Assembly: GCA_025786725.1 (NCBI GenBank)
Contig: JAHLTZ010000005.1
Location: forward strand, 830,191 to 894,190
DNA from: Syncephalis fuscata
Lineage: Eukaryota > Zoopagomycota > Zoopagomycetes > Zoopagales > Piptocephalidaceae
DNA length: 64,000 nt
Reading direction: 5' to 3'
Shown here: one piece after another, positions 11,871-23,680 of the stretch
How positions within the stretch are numbered: position 1 is the first letter of the stretch
How the letters are laid out: each line of letters opens with the position of its first letter
Notes under the pieces: model-generated
What the model saw: only the letters and a program-made list of their open reading frames with translations
Told to the model about the DNA's origin: nothing
Database searches by the model: none
Made by a program: the position numbers and the translations under genes

Positions 11871-14800
11871 ATGTTTCGTTACTTGGATAAAAGAGAGTTG
11901 TTTGGTCCGGGTGGCCATCCGATTCAGTTTAGTATGTCTAATAAGAGCGCCCTGTTATTGTTTGCCCAGCCTTACAATTTTTGTTATGACTATTAGTTAG
12001 TAACGTCTATTCGGCTGGCAGCCTTGTACGGAGACTTGAGAAAACCACTGAACTTATTGGCCATAGTGGCTGCGTCAATGCGCTTAGGCAAGTCGGTCGG
12101 CATTCTACCCGTTAGCACTGCGTTAATCTTACGTTTACTTAGTTGGTCGGAGACAGGACGACATCTTCTATCTGGCTCGGACGACGCTCAGCTATGTATA
12201 TGGGATGCCAGTGATTACTCACTGGTGTGCAAGATCGCCACTGGTAGGTAAATTGCTGTTGTTATGCCACCACTCACAATAAAATAGGTCATCGGGCAAA
12301 TATATTCAGTGCAAAGTTTATGCCGCAAACCAGCGACACGACAATTACTTGCTGTTCTGGTGACGGCGAGATTCGCGTATTTGATGTTCATTACAGTCGC
12401 TCACGCGCTATTAATGAAAAAGCGCGTATGCGACATGTATTTTCCTGTCATTCCAGTCGGACCAAGCGAATTGCCGTAGAAGATAATCCATGGTCGTTTT
12501 TATCTTGTGGCGAAGACGGTAATTAGCACACTATACATATACTAGCAATATACTGGCGTGTTATTAATATTGGTTTATAGGAACTGTACGTCAGTTTGAT
12601 CTGCGTTCTCCGCACAACTGCGAAGACAATACGTGTCCTTCTCCATTAGTGGATCTTGGATTGTATGGCATTGAATTGCACGGTTTAACGCTTAATCCAT
12701 TTCAGTCACAATATTTGGCCATTTGCGGAACAAGTCCTTTTGTATATCTTTATGATCGCCGTATGATTCGGGATGACGCAACTGGATGTGTGAGTCGATT
12801 TGTACCAAAATCCAATTTTGATCCAAGTGGCCATGTAACTGCTGTAAAATTTGGAACAGCTTCTAGACATGAGGTAACTAATAGGGAATAGTGGATGTAT
12901 TATCAGCTAACTAATTTACGCTACAAGTTACTTGGCACTTGGTCCGGCGATGCCATTTATCTATTCGATATATTTGGCGATAAGGACGAGAATACGTCTG
13001 AAGTAGCAACAAACCATAAAACCACTTACAATCCATCGCAAGAAGAGGTCAAATCTAATGGATCTTCAGAGAATTCGATGAATCAGAGTACTAATAGCTT
13101 TACAGCAACAAGATCTATTATGCTGGAAACACCTTCGCTAATTAGTGGTACAGGAGATAATACAAACACTACAGCACATACTAATAGCGAAAATATCGAT
13201 AACACAAGTGTGTTTGAAGATACAACGAGAGAAGACAATGCATCTAGAGAAAACGACGCATCAGACTCAGAACTTGAAAATGCATACCGTCATTCAGCAA
13301 ATAGTGGCGAATCTGCAAATGTTGCTACATCAACTGAATTACCCACTATAGCCGATGGAGTTGAAGCCTTTAAAAATAATGATTATAAGAATTGTATTAG
13401 TATTTTTACCCGACTTATTCGTCGTAAAGACTGGCAAATGATTCAAAATGCACGTGAAGGTGCTACATTTGATTGGGAATCAGTCAAATATAGAGACAAT
13501 ATACATTCGATCTACTACAGAATGCGCGCCATTGCCTATTTGCAACTATCAAAGACAGCTGCACTTAATTCAGAGTCACTACAAAACATGGATTTGGCAT
13601 TGCGGGATGCATCGCGCGCCACTAGTTTAAATGATGAAGAGCCACAAAACTGGTGGAGTCGTGCAGTCTGTCGATGGGCACTTGCTCAACATGAAACAAA
13701 TGAAGCGCGACGAAAACAAATACTAGCAGTTGCACTTGAACATGCAAATAAGGCTCGCAGTTTATTGAATGCTGACACTGAATTCATAGCCAATGATTTA
13801 AATGATTTTATTGATGAGATTAGTCAACAATCTACACGCGATACAAGTGAAGCTGATCATCTTGCGCCTAGTACTTCTCGTAAACGGCGTCGTTCAGAAA
13901 CTGAAATTGCACCACTGGCTACTGATACATCCAGTTCGGTACAAGGATCATCAAATGATACCACTATGGAAGTGAATCAAAAGATTGGATAGACCGTGTA
14001 TCGGTTATCTATCAAATGCCCGATCCTATGGCATTGAGCCGTATGGATCATATGCACGATTTATCAAAGTATAATAATACAGATTCCAGCGATATAAACG
14101 ATAATAGTAGTGAAGAAAATAACTATACGAGCGACAGCGATGAAAACCATATCAATGAAGATAGTAGCAATGAAGATCATAGCAGTGAAGATAGTGATCA
14201 CCAAATTCTTATTATTGGAGATAATCATGATGACGACACCAGCTTGTCATCGCAAAATGTGTTTGATTTAAGAGGTTTTATAAATGGAACCGGCTCATCA
14301 CCACAGGAGGATTCTAGTATGGCAGATATTTTCCACGCCAATGATTCGAGTGACGACGGCATTTATGGTGGAATAGGATCAGTGATTCTGATGATGACGA
14401 TGATGACGATTCTGATGATTCTGATGACGACAACGACGACTCTGATGATTATGAAAATGCAATACACGAGTCATCATTGGTTGGTCGTATTTTTAATCGG
14501 TCAGTGAGTCGTATTAATCGCTGTGAAAGCGATAGCCATGCCATCATGAAACATCCAGTTATAAAGGACATTGTAATGTTGATGCAAGTATTGTAGTCGT
14601 AATTTGTCAAAATATAGACTTATTTAATAATCAAATAGACGGTAAAAGATGTAAATTTTACGGCCCACGAGACGAGTACATTATTTCTGGAAGTGATGAT
14701 GGCAATTTGTTTATTTGGGAGAAGTCCACCGGAAAGCTTATTCAAATATTAGAAGGCGATGAAGAGGTTGTTAATGTGACTGAAGTAAGATGATAGTTAA

Positions 14801-15104
14801 TTTATCATTATCGGTGTATTAAATTTGATAAATATTAGGGGCATCCATTTGAACCGACCATCGCTGTTTCTGGTAAGTATAAATAACTTATGATAGTCAA
14901 TGTTAATGATAAATGGATTTAATTTATAATAGGTATTGATTCTACAATCAAGATATTCAAGCCCACTGCCACTATAGATGCTAAAGTAGCCAGATGGCTA
15001 ACATGGATGACATTATTCGGGCTAATGCAAATTCCAACGTTCGCTTATCAATGCATGCCAGTCTAGTACAAACTCTATTGATGGGACTTGTAGCAAGAAT
15101 CTGA
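11871..15104 (+). CDS. WD40-TPR-WD40 protein, WDTC1/DCAF6-type CUL4 substrate receptor
   Basis: DCAF proteins of this type bind DDB1 and present substrates to CUL4 ubiquitin ligases. The first exon starts at 11871. The next exon reads AGSLVRRLEKTTELIGHSG and, across a GC-AG intron (12088-12142), SWSETGRHLLSGSDDAQL. More WD repeats follow to about 12980 (GEIRVFDV, TVRQFDLRSP, FVYLYDRRMI, DAIYLFDIFG). A serine/asparagine-rich linker precedes a TPR-like region (DGVEAFKNNDYKNCISIF, 13355-13780), then an acidic aspartate/serine tract. The last WD repeats read YIISGSDDGNLFIWE (about 14675) and VSGIDSTIKIFKP (about 14930). This WD-TPR-WD order is diagnostic. From 13979 onwards the frame must be corrected at about five places by one base each, so the annotated span covers a gene that is broken as written. 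It may be intact with sequence errors or a decaying copy. Confidence 0.75.
12088..12142 (+). other. GC-AG intron in the WDTC1-like gene
   Basis: The exon ends CTTAG, the intron starts GCAAGT and ends AG, and the next exon starts T-TGG-TCG. Splicing gives VNAL-S-WSETG, which matches the strongly conserved WD repeat across the junction. A GT donor at this site is absent, so a GC-AG intron of 55 nt is the simplest reading. Confidence 0.75.
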
Positions 15105-15852
15105 ATCGATAGCATTTGGTAGCAATAACAATTTGTTTTATAGATTTAGTACAATAATAAAATGCAATTATTAGTTTAATGTTTTGTAATTGTTACATTT
15201 ATGGATATAAGGTCATCTATAATTGGTAATAAAATTACTTAATTTGATTGTACACATGTTTATTAAACTGACTATTGTTTAAAAGTAATTAATTAAAGCC
15301 ATTGTGCTTTTTTACAATCTTTATTTACTCATTTCACCGCCTTTTTTTAATACTTTTAAATACAATCAAACACCCATTCATTACTATAGCATGTATAATA
15401 TTGCATCTAACATTAATTTATGTGTAATTATCAATACAATAAGGTGATTAATTAGTTATCTTTATTATTGCTTTAATATATATATTGTCATTATGATATT
15501 AATTGTTCAAATGCCATTTACTTAGTCAAATTGGCTATAGGAAAAGTGGCTGTTTAATAAACAACTTTATAATAGTATATTAATCTTGATCTTACATCAC
15601 AAATATGTCCAAAATACAATAGTAGAATATTGAAAGTAGAAGAGACCATTCAGATGCAATAATCCATGTTGTACATAGATGCAACAACAACAAATGCGGA
15701 ATGATACGGAATCACAATCATATGGCTTCTATTAATATTCGATTAATATTTATACTTCACTGGCGTTTATGTATTATTAATATAGCATTAGCTGTAGATT
15801 TATTATAAAGTTGTATTAAATACTTGATCGTATTCAACTTGCTAATACTTTA
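15105..15852. other. AT-rich intergenic region
   Basis: About 750 bases holding the 3' ends of two convergent genes. I see no ORF or repeat that I can support. Confidence 0.4.
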
Positions 15853-16398
15853 TTAAGTGCGAGGAAGACCAGGATTGCGAGCTTGCAAGAAGAATTGGCG
15901 ACGGTTGTTGACATCGCACTTCATATTGATGGTGTGTGTTTTGTAACTAATGTGCGAGTCAGACTCAAGGCAAGTCCATCTACCATTATTGTTAAGATCA
16001 CTCTGCTTGGAAATAACTTTGTATTCTCCAGCACGGTATTTCTTATTGTTGTTGTCATGATGGAAGCGCCAGAGCTGTTTTGGGTTGTTGGCATTACACT
16101 CGGGCATGCGCACCGCCTTGTCACCCTCTTGAATACAGCGTTTGCTGATGACGTTACGTATTAAATAGTAGCCTCCAACCTTCTCAAGTGACCAAAGGCG
16201 TTCAAAAGCAAGTGGATCGTTGTAGTCACAGTTATCGAACCATGGATCGCCATTACCGCGTGTATTAAGACAGTAGCCATTATCAGCATTAACGATACGG
16301 AAAGTGTTATCGCCAATATACTTTGAAGGAGGGGAAGCGTTAGCGACGGCGACCAATGCTGACAATGCAGCCACTGCAACGGTTGCTTTAGCCAACAT
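15853..16398 (-). CDS. Small secreted ricin-B-like (beta-trefoil) lectin domain protein
   Basis: A single uninterrupted exon of 181 residues. Residues 1-21 form a clear signal peptide with a hydrophobic, alanine-rich core and a cleavage site after VANA. The mature part of about 160 residues is rich in Asn, Asp and Cys. It has repeats with the spacing of a beta-trefoil: NADNGYCLNTRG, then FERLWSLEKVGGYYLIRN, then CIQEGDKAVRMPECNANN followed by a QLW that matches the QxW motif of ricin-type lectins, then ESDSHISYKTHTINMKCD with RRQFF. Lectins of this kind bind galactose-type sugars or polyols outside the cell. No catalytic or toxin chain is attached, so I call only the lectin-like fold. The lack of introns contrasts with its neighbours. 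Six cysteines in the mature chain suggest disulfides. Confidence 0.72.
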   Translation of the reverse strand: MLAKATVAVAALSALVAVANASPPSKYIGDNTFRIVNADNGYCLNTRGNGDPWFDNCDYNDPLAFERLWSLEKVGGYYLIRNVISKRCIQEGDKAVRMPECNANNPKQLWRFHHDNNNKKYRAGEYKVISKQSDLNNNGRWTCLESDSHISYKTHTINMKCDVNNRRQFFLQARNPGLPRT

Positions 16399-17421
16399 GT
16401 TGTAAGTATTAGAAATAATTGATGTTTTGTTGTCGAGGCCGTAACGAGTTGCGCGCGTGTGCGTATTTGTTGTAAATGAGAAGACGGTAACAGCGGTGGT
16501 AATAGGCTGATATAAAAATAATTGATAGAGTTTAGCTATGGCGCACCAGGCAAATTGTGATCATAAGAAAGTATAATGTCGATGAAAGCCACTAGATTCT
16601 ATGATGCTTTTAAATTATTTTGGGCCTGGCCAGCTCCGTGTTTTGTAAAGGCGTGCCATCCGCCTGTTTAAACACCTTTTTTCAGTATTCACTTAATTCT
16701 AAATCGAAGGCTGTAAGTTAGGCGAAAACAGTCGCGGAATAACTCTTCCTTTAAGAAAAGGCGACCCAGAACAACAAGGCGTAGATCACTAGTTAGACAG
16801 CACCAAAAACACCTGGACTTTATTATTAAAAATTTATGTTATTTGCAAAAGCTATGAATTCCATTAGTAGAATAAAGCAAGTATACATTATTTGACTCAA
16901 TAACAAGTGGCTTATTTCTAAATTCAGCTATACTTTATTTTACTGCGCCTTTTCGCTGCAAGATTCTCGCCAATATCATAACGACTCCTATCGCCTTTTA
17001 TGCGTCAAAATATCTTGGTGATTACCGACTCTGTGGTAAACGAGTGAGCACAGGCGATTGACCCTTGTGTTGCTGCTAGTAACACTGGAATTCACCTATT
17101 TCTAATCTGTAGGCAAGTTTCAAAAAACTATACTAGTAGTGTCTCAAGCATTTGCATTTTACCGCCTGTTGTTCGCACTATATTTGTACTGTTGGAGAAA
17201 AGCAGAATAGTCTATCGATATGGCCTATTACTTGGCCGCATGAATTATATGCTTGACTTGCTATGATAGTATGTTTTTAATAAAACTATGTAGCTATTAC
17301 TATATAAACAACGCATAGCAGATGATACACATAAGTATGTGCTTCTTTTAATTTAGTTGAATATCACTGTTGATTATAGTTTTTATTATATAGTAAGACA
17401 GAACAACGGCAAAAATAAAGT
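16399..17421. other. Intergenic region upstream of the lectin-like gene
   Basis: About 1.0 kb. It should hold the promoter of the secreted lectin-like gene at its left end and the 3' end of the F-box/LRR gene at its right end. I see no coding frame, tRNA or clear repeat. Confidence 0.4.
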
Positions 17422-19447
17422 TTACATTTCGTCAAAGCCATCCAATATATTACGATAAAGGGGTTTATGCCAAGAATGGGCGTATAGTTGAGATAATCGA
17501 AAGCTATTAATAAACTGTGGAGAAGCATGGTTGTGATCAAGTAGAATTTTAAAGGTAGCCGATTGCTGCTGTTTGTGTAGTGCAGTAGCCAGGCGGGTTA
17601 CACCAACATTGGTAATATGGTTATGCGTCAAGTCGATACAGTTTAACGGTAATCGATGCTTTTCTAAAGCGTGAACAAGTGTATCGATAAGCGTGTCATC
17701 AATGCGGGAGTTGGATATTTTTAATGTTTTAAGCGACTTTATACAAAATAGATTTGCAAATAAAGCCACTATAATATCAGTATTTCGTTGTGTAGTAAAA
17801 TTAATATTTAGTTCTTGTAATCTAGGATGTTCTAGCAGTTCCAAAAGCGCAGGTATAGCATCAGCATCGCCCAAATATTGATAGATGAATGTAAACGAGG
17901 AGAGCAGTGGGAGTTGCCGAACTAGCGTCAGTATATTGGCAGCATTTGTGGCATCTGAGGAATAGCCTGCAATGCAAAGTGTCGATAGCATCTTGCCGGA
18001 CATTAGTAGCTCCGTTAGACAGCCTGGAACACCGATAGTATCATTTGGCTCGGTAAAATACTGTACTGATAATGATTGTAATTTGCATGAATGTTGAAAA
18101 CATTGTCTAATCCAGTTTACAGGATCGTCAGTGTCAATAGTAACATTAATCAATTCAAGTTCAGATAATTTGCACTGTAGACTTTGCTGCAATAATGGCC
18201 TATAAAAACCGTTGATCAATACAGAGTCCAGAACAAGTTTTTTCAAATCACTAATATAGATTGCATTAACTAGCTGTTGAAATGGATTAAGTTTTGATGC
18301 GGTTTTGTGTGCGTTTTTGACCGAGTCTATATCTAATATGATATCTTGAAAGTTAATTAGCCCGACTCGCCAGCAATATTTTTGAGCAGAAATTTGTGCC
18401 CTGCGTTGCGAAAATCGACAGTTTACAAAAGTAAGATCGATCGGTGTGAGTGAAGAGTCGGGTGATGCTGATGCAGCAAAGTCGTCTACGACGATATCAC
18501 AGCAGGACCAGCAAAGTTCTTGTACACCATATTCTTGTGCCAGTTTGTAAACTTCTTGTAGCTGTATAAATTCAGGCCGACTACTGTGCATGTTGGATAA
18601 GTTGATTTTTTCTATGTTAACCATCCAGCGCAGCATTTCCATGGTCCATGTAAAATTGCCAAAGCCATGTAATTGCACTGAGCTCATTTTGCTAAAGATA
18701 CATCGAAGTAGATGAAGTATCGGTGATGTCGTAGCATTGCCCAACACTGTATCTTTAGCACGAAATGCATTTTGTGGCGGTACAGCATCCCAGCGATTCC
18801 ATTGAGACCAGAAAGCGCGGATTTTTGATTGATTCTGACTGCTATCTCCAGTAGCAATTTGTATATCGGAACTAATAGCGTCACGATTTAAAAAATAAAG
18901 TATCTCATAAATATGACCCATGACTTTCTCATTGGGTAAAACTGTTTCGGTCGCAAGTTGCAGAGATGGTAAAATTTCGCAACTATACTGCCGCATAATC
19001 AACCAGATTCTCTCAACGTTTTGCACCAATTTACGCTTTTTCCACCAATAGCTCAATTGTGCATATAAATCACACCTTGCTCTGACGTATAAGATGCTGG
19101 TTTATCCTTTTCATCTGCTATATAGCTATGACCATTTTCTATGTTTGTCGACTGTCCTGCTTTTAACATATCCATCAGCACAATCATTTGCAAAGCACTA
19201 AGATTTTTCAGTATCATATCAAATAAATGAAGGGGCAATTGCTGCAGCTTATTCAGCAATAGCCGTGGTGGCAACCTATACCAAACACAAGCACATAAAG
19301 TCGATAAACTTGGTATTTTGGTCAAGAATACTATTTTTCTATGTACATCTGTTATTCAAATTATAACGTTTTAATAGTATATAGGTACCTTTGTTTGGAC
19401 TCGACCGTACTCTCAGCTTGCTCAGCAGCTCGTTTGCTTAGAGACAT
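17422..19447 (-). CDS. F-box / leucine-rich-repeat protein
   Basis: Exon 1 starts at the ATG at 19447 (MSLSKRAAEQAESTV). An intron ending at the AG near 19337 keeps the frame into an exon with an F-box-like helix pair, LQQLPLHLFDMILKNLSALQ (about 19180-19240). A long exon of 544 codons (19056-17422) follows. Its second half has repeats of the ribonuclease-inhibitor type, for example LQELNINF, LKTLKISNSRIDDTLIDTLV and NCIDLTHNHITNVGVTRLAT. F-box/LRR proteins recruit substrates to SCF ubiquitin ligases, and that is the inferred role. Between about 19053 and 19110 the two open frames do not join by a canonical intron; one base change would give a continuous reading into LSYWWKKRK. The substrate is unknown. 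Confidence 0.65.
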
Positions 19448-19967
19448 GTTGTCATATGCACAAATGTATTTTTACAAAGTAGTTATGAAAAGAAAAAATA
19501 TCTAACAAAAATATATTGTCGCAATGATTGGGCTAGATAAGGATGAAATAATAGTAAAACGAAAACCAATGCTTAATTAAGAGATAGAAAGTCATGTGTT
19601 TATTTATATTGAGCGCATGCTACTCGTGTACCACGAATGTAAAGGTGACGTATGCCCTTAAAATCTGTGGCCAATGGTTAGATATACGAATATGTATTGC
19701 TGCCAATCAAGTATGATGCCCAATTTTACAGCTAAATAAAAGACTGTACTAATGATACATGTGTAGAATAGATTGTTTTTAATTTAGCAATTACTGTATA
19801 AGCTATTGCAGATTAATAACAAAAGTATATGTTAAGGCGTGCTTTATTTCAATTCGTAGAGATTATTGTTCGTCTGTTTACAGCACATGTAAATTGTAGT
19901 AGTAGCACATCTAACTAGCTCAAATACATCCAATTGACTATGTCTATTTATTTCCTGTAAATGGGAT
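19448..19967. other. Intergenic region
   Basis: About 520 bases between the F-box/LRR start and the end of the secreted orphan. It is AT-rich and holds nothing that I can name. Confidence 0.4.
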
Positions 19968-21106
19968 TTAAATGCTCAAAAAACTCGTTTGTTGACTCAA
20001 AGCACCCCTTACATTAAACAGTAAACCACTGGTATAATGTTCTAGCGCTTTGTTGAGTTCATCGCCTTGAAAACCAGCTATAGTAAGCACATGCTTAAAA
20101 TAAGATTTTATATTCTTATCATAATTTTGAATAACAAAACTTTTGGCTTCTTCGTCAGCTCCGTTATTTATACTATACGTGTCTTCAATACATCTGATGA
20201 TGGCTTGATATTTATTATCAAACTTTACACCTAACAAACTATTAGAACACTAATAAATATGTTATGTCTATAAACGTACAGCTATCTTGAAGTTTATAGT
20301 ACCATCCCAATTTTTTTGCAAATAAAACGCCTAATTTATAGATGTGTTAGCTCTATCTATAAGTATATTTGAAACCTGTACCGTTTCTTATTCGATTAAG
20401 CAAAGTATCAACAACTCCCAAGTTATTTAGAGTTAATTCGTAGAATTCATATAAAGGTGGCTGATTTTTATCACCCATGGATGGAGTCATGTAACAAACA
20501 TGCGTTGGAGCAAATCTCTCGATAAGGTTAAAATCAACAGTACGAAAAATCGACTTGTCTTGCTGTCTCATGTATTGCGCATATAGATCCTGCCATAAGC
20601 TTGTGTTAATAATAATAATGCTATATTTGTAGTTGTATAATTACCTGATAAAGCAAGAATTTCCTATCCACATTTATCCAATTTGATTGTTTTTCAACCG
20701 TGCGTATGGCTTTGTCTGCAGGACCGCATAGAAGGTCAACGGCTTGATCTTTTTTCGTGGCTGGATCAAAAAAGTATCCGAAAGCACTGGAAACTTGGTT
20801 ATTACTAGCAGTGCTTTTTTTGTAAATTTTTAAATTTTTATCTTTAAATACGCCTTCTTTTCCCATTGGATGCCCATAGAAATCTATTAAATACAGCACC
20901 ATTAGCTTAAACCTTACTCAAAAATAATATGACTTACATTCCTGCTCTTCAACTTGCGTAGATTTACGAAACGGTATAGCTTTTAGAATATTATCCTTAA
21001 TGCCGGACGAAGATATTGCTTGTACTTCAGTAATATCCTGGATACTCGACACGAGCAACAATGCAGTAGCAAAAGTAGTAATCGTAAATGTGTTATGGAA
21101 AATCAT
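19968..21106 (-). CDS. Putative secreted protein of unknown family
   Basis: Starting at the ATG at 21106, the first exon begins MIFHNTFTITTFATALLL, a good signal peptide with likely cleavage near residues 30-31, then a short charged stretch. Three further coding segments follow. One holds IDFYGHPMGKEGVF and SSAFGYFFDPATKKDQ, one (to 20353) holds FAPTHVCYMTPSMGDKNQPP and YEFYELTLNNLGVVD, and the last (to 19968) is mostly helical with two glutamine/serine-rich ends. The join between exons 1 and 2 near 20940 could not be made in frame with a normal intron length, so that part is uncertain. I do not recognise the family. It resembles secreted effector-type proteins only in general character: signal peptide, modest size, AT-rich surroundings. 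Confidence 0.5.
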
Positions 21107-22929
21107 TATGATAGTCTCTAGGCTGTTTTTAAAATAAAAAACTTGCTTTAAAAATTGTTCGTAAACGAGTACTGAATATAGTGTAGTTTTAACGATAACG
21201 TTAGACGGAAGTGAAGGATAGATAATAGTAGAAAACTGCTCAAATTCGCACTCCATTTTTATAGCAAAAATTTATATTACAAAACGCCCTAGCTACGTTT
21301 ATGTATCTGGCGTGACAGCCATATACTAAATTTAGTATAAACAATCATCTGATTAAAACGACAATTGATCCAATGAGGCAACTCCCATGAAAACATAATA
21401 ATAATATAGAAAAACGCAAATGCTGGATTTAAAATGCGCTGTTTTGTGTCTAAACCATCGTCACCATACTTGGTATACATTTTTTTACATTAATTACATG
21501 TCAAAATAATTATGAGTATAAAGGAAGATTGAAACATATAATAAATGATTTACAGCATTTTAATTGTGTTAAAAATATCCAGTGCTTGAATATGAGATTT
21601 AACACTGTCGATACAAAGTAGAAAATATTTGACCATGGCCTGTTATTATTGATTTGTAGCGTATATGGAAACGCAGTTTGGATAATCTGAATTTCAATAT
21701 GAGCTAGGAAATAGTTTTAGAAGCAATTTAGTTGAGCAAGGCAAATGGTATATCCAAACGAAGTACTAAATTTGTTTATGACCCGATCCAAATTACACAC
21801 TCAGTTTGGTATTATGACATATTTTTTGTATATTTTAAATTGTTGTAACATTGTGAATAACGCAAATCATGAATAAATAAAATTTATTGTTATAATATAT
21901 TATTGCTTATATAATAATGAGCTACTTTCACACGTAGTAGTCTTACCAGTAGATGGAGAGAGGGAGCGTAACAATAACCGGCAGCTGTAACCTATGTTTA
22001 CAATATCGCTGATCATTATAATTAATACAATGCTGTGTAGCAATTACATTGACCATCGCAACAAGGAGGTGTAACTATTCCGTTCGTTACACTAGATATG
22101 TATAATAATAAATTATAATTCAAGCTGCCAGCAAATACAATATTAATATTCAATAGTACATTTTGTTTATTTTTTAACTATTATAGCATTATTAAGCAAC
22201 ATATTATTTGATGGTGGCTAGTATAAAGCTGTGTGCTTCTGACATATGATACTTGTGCCAAATGGTGCTATCGTCAGTACTCCAGGTGGACGCATAGTTT
22301 CTTTATTAGCTGCTCTCTCGATTAACAACTTTTAACTTTTACATTTTCAGTTTACTTTTTATATATTTTCTAATGCAACAGTATCAAACAACAGATAACC
22401 ACACTAAATGTACACTATGAATCACATATGGACAACAATCAACTAAATGTAGGTGCTTTGTATCTACTAAGCAATACTAACAAATATCTGTTACAGTTAT
22501 TCGACCATTGGTACCAGTCGACAAGTATATCCAGATTATATTTGTCATTATGCACCATTATTTTGCATGTATATTACATACCAACTATTGTCTTCATTGG
22601 CACAAGTATCAACAGCAGCATTATATATTGTTGTTGATGCCATCACTTGACATGGTTTTCCAAATAAAGGGAAATATGTCCATTTGGTTTTTATCCAGTC
22701 AAGTGCTGATTGGTATTGTTACTGCATACTTGTTAAGCGTGTTGATTAAATAAATAAAGTGACAGTGGTGGCAAAGAGAGCGTTATATATACTGAACTGA
22801 AATGATTTTAATAGTCTGTATGAAAGTGTTTATTAAAACGACATAATACTACAATAATAAATCTATCACTATTGATATATTTACTTATTATATTTATTTG
22901 GTCAAGATGCCACCAATGTTTAAACAGCT
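21107..22929. other. Long AT-rich intergenic region
   Basis: About 1.8 kb with several overlapping short open frames (21289-21480 on the minus strand, 22428-22753 on the plus strand), none with a convincing protein signature or splice structure. I annotate no gene here. Confidence 0.4.
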
Positions 22930-23079
22930 TATTAACATTTTAATGTAATTTGATGGTCAAATGGCTACATTTAATAACATTCAACCTATTAAACATGGGG
23001 CTGTGTAGCGAATGACACCAGTGATCAAATACTCATCATTGTAGATTTATTATTCGGTATACATGTATCCTCTATCCAT
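22930..23079 (+). repeat. Dispersed repeat, copy A
   Basis: About 150 bases that recur almost identically, inverted, at 47222-47371. Shared blocks include ATTTGATGGTCAAATG, CTGTGTAGCGAATGACACCA and GATCAAATACTCATCATTG. Related but more diverged copies lie at about 43.7, 44.3, 52.7 and 63.4 kb. No protein is encoded. Confidence 0.8.
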
Positions 23080-23150
23080 CCATCCGTGCATCCATCCATT
23101 TGTTTATTTGTTTATTCATCCATCCGTCAGTTCATCCATTTAATATACTA
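23076..23150 (+). repeat. Imperfect CATC/TTTG tandem repeat
   Basis: A run of CCATCCATCC-type units interrupted by GTTTATTT units, directly after repeat copy A. It is a simple-sequence tract. Confidence 0.7.
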
Positions 23151-23680
23151 ATTGATCGATCGGCAATGCAGTAATGAAATGTTATGTATTGCATTTAATT
23201 CCACAATGTCAATCAGTCTAACCACATATTAATATTCATAGTACTGCTAATGTATAATTGTAATCAATAAATTCATTATTACTGTCTCAGTGTTTTAATC
23301 AACTGCGCCATTCACTTAATGTACAACACACTAAGTAACATTATTTAGTTACAACTAATAAATTACTGTATACCATTTTAATTCGTGGTTATTTATAAGC
23401 AAATATTAATTGAGTTGCAAGAATAACAAAGTCTGCTATATAACAACAATCATTGAGTATATCTACATAATTCATTGCAAATAACAAAAGTGATTTATAG
23501 GCTAATAGGCACTCGACTGGATACTATTTTTTGTTTTATTTTTAACGGGTGTTGGCGGACTTTGTCGGTTCCGATAGTATCGCTGTCGTTGTTTTTGACA
23601 TAAAAGATTGCTAAAGGCTACTCTTTCACGCTAGACGTTTCCTATTTGCTACGAATCACTCTAGTAGTCTCGTCAACAGC
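23151..23680. promoter_or_regulatory. Upstream region of mitochondrial EF-Tu
   Basis: About 530 AT-rich bases ahead of the EF-Tu start. I see no defined element, but it must include the promoter of this gene. Confidence 0.35.

Noticed and set aside
21289..21480. Minus-strand 63-codon frame upstream of the secreted orphan
   Set aside because: A possible small membrane protein, but without a promoter, splice or homology argument that I can give.
22428..22753. Overlapping hydrophobic open frames in the gap before EF-Tu
   Set aside because: Three frames are equally open in AT-rich sequence, none has a splice structure or known motif, and repeat copy A follows directly.
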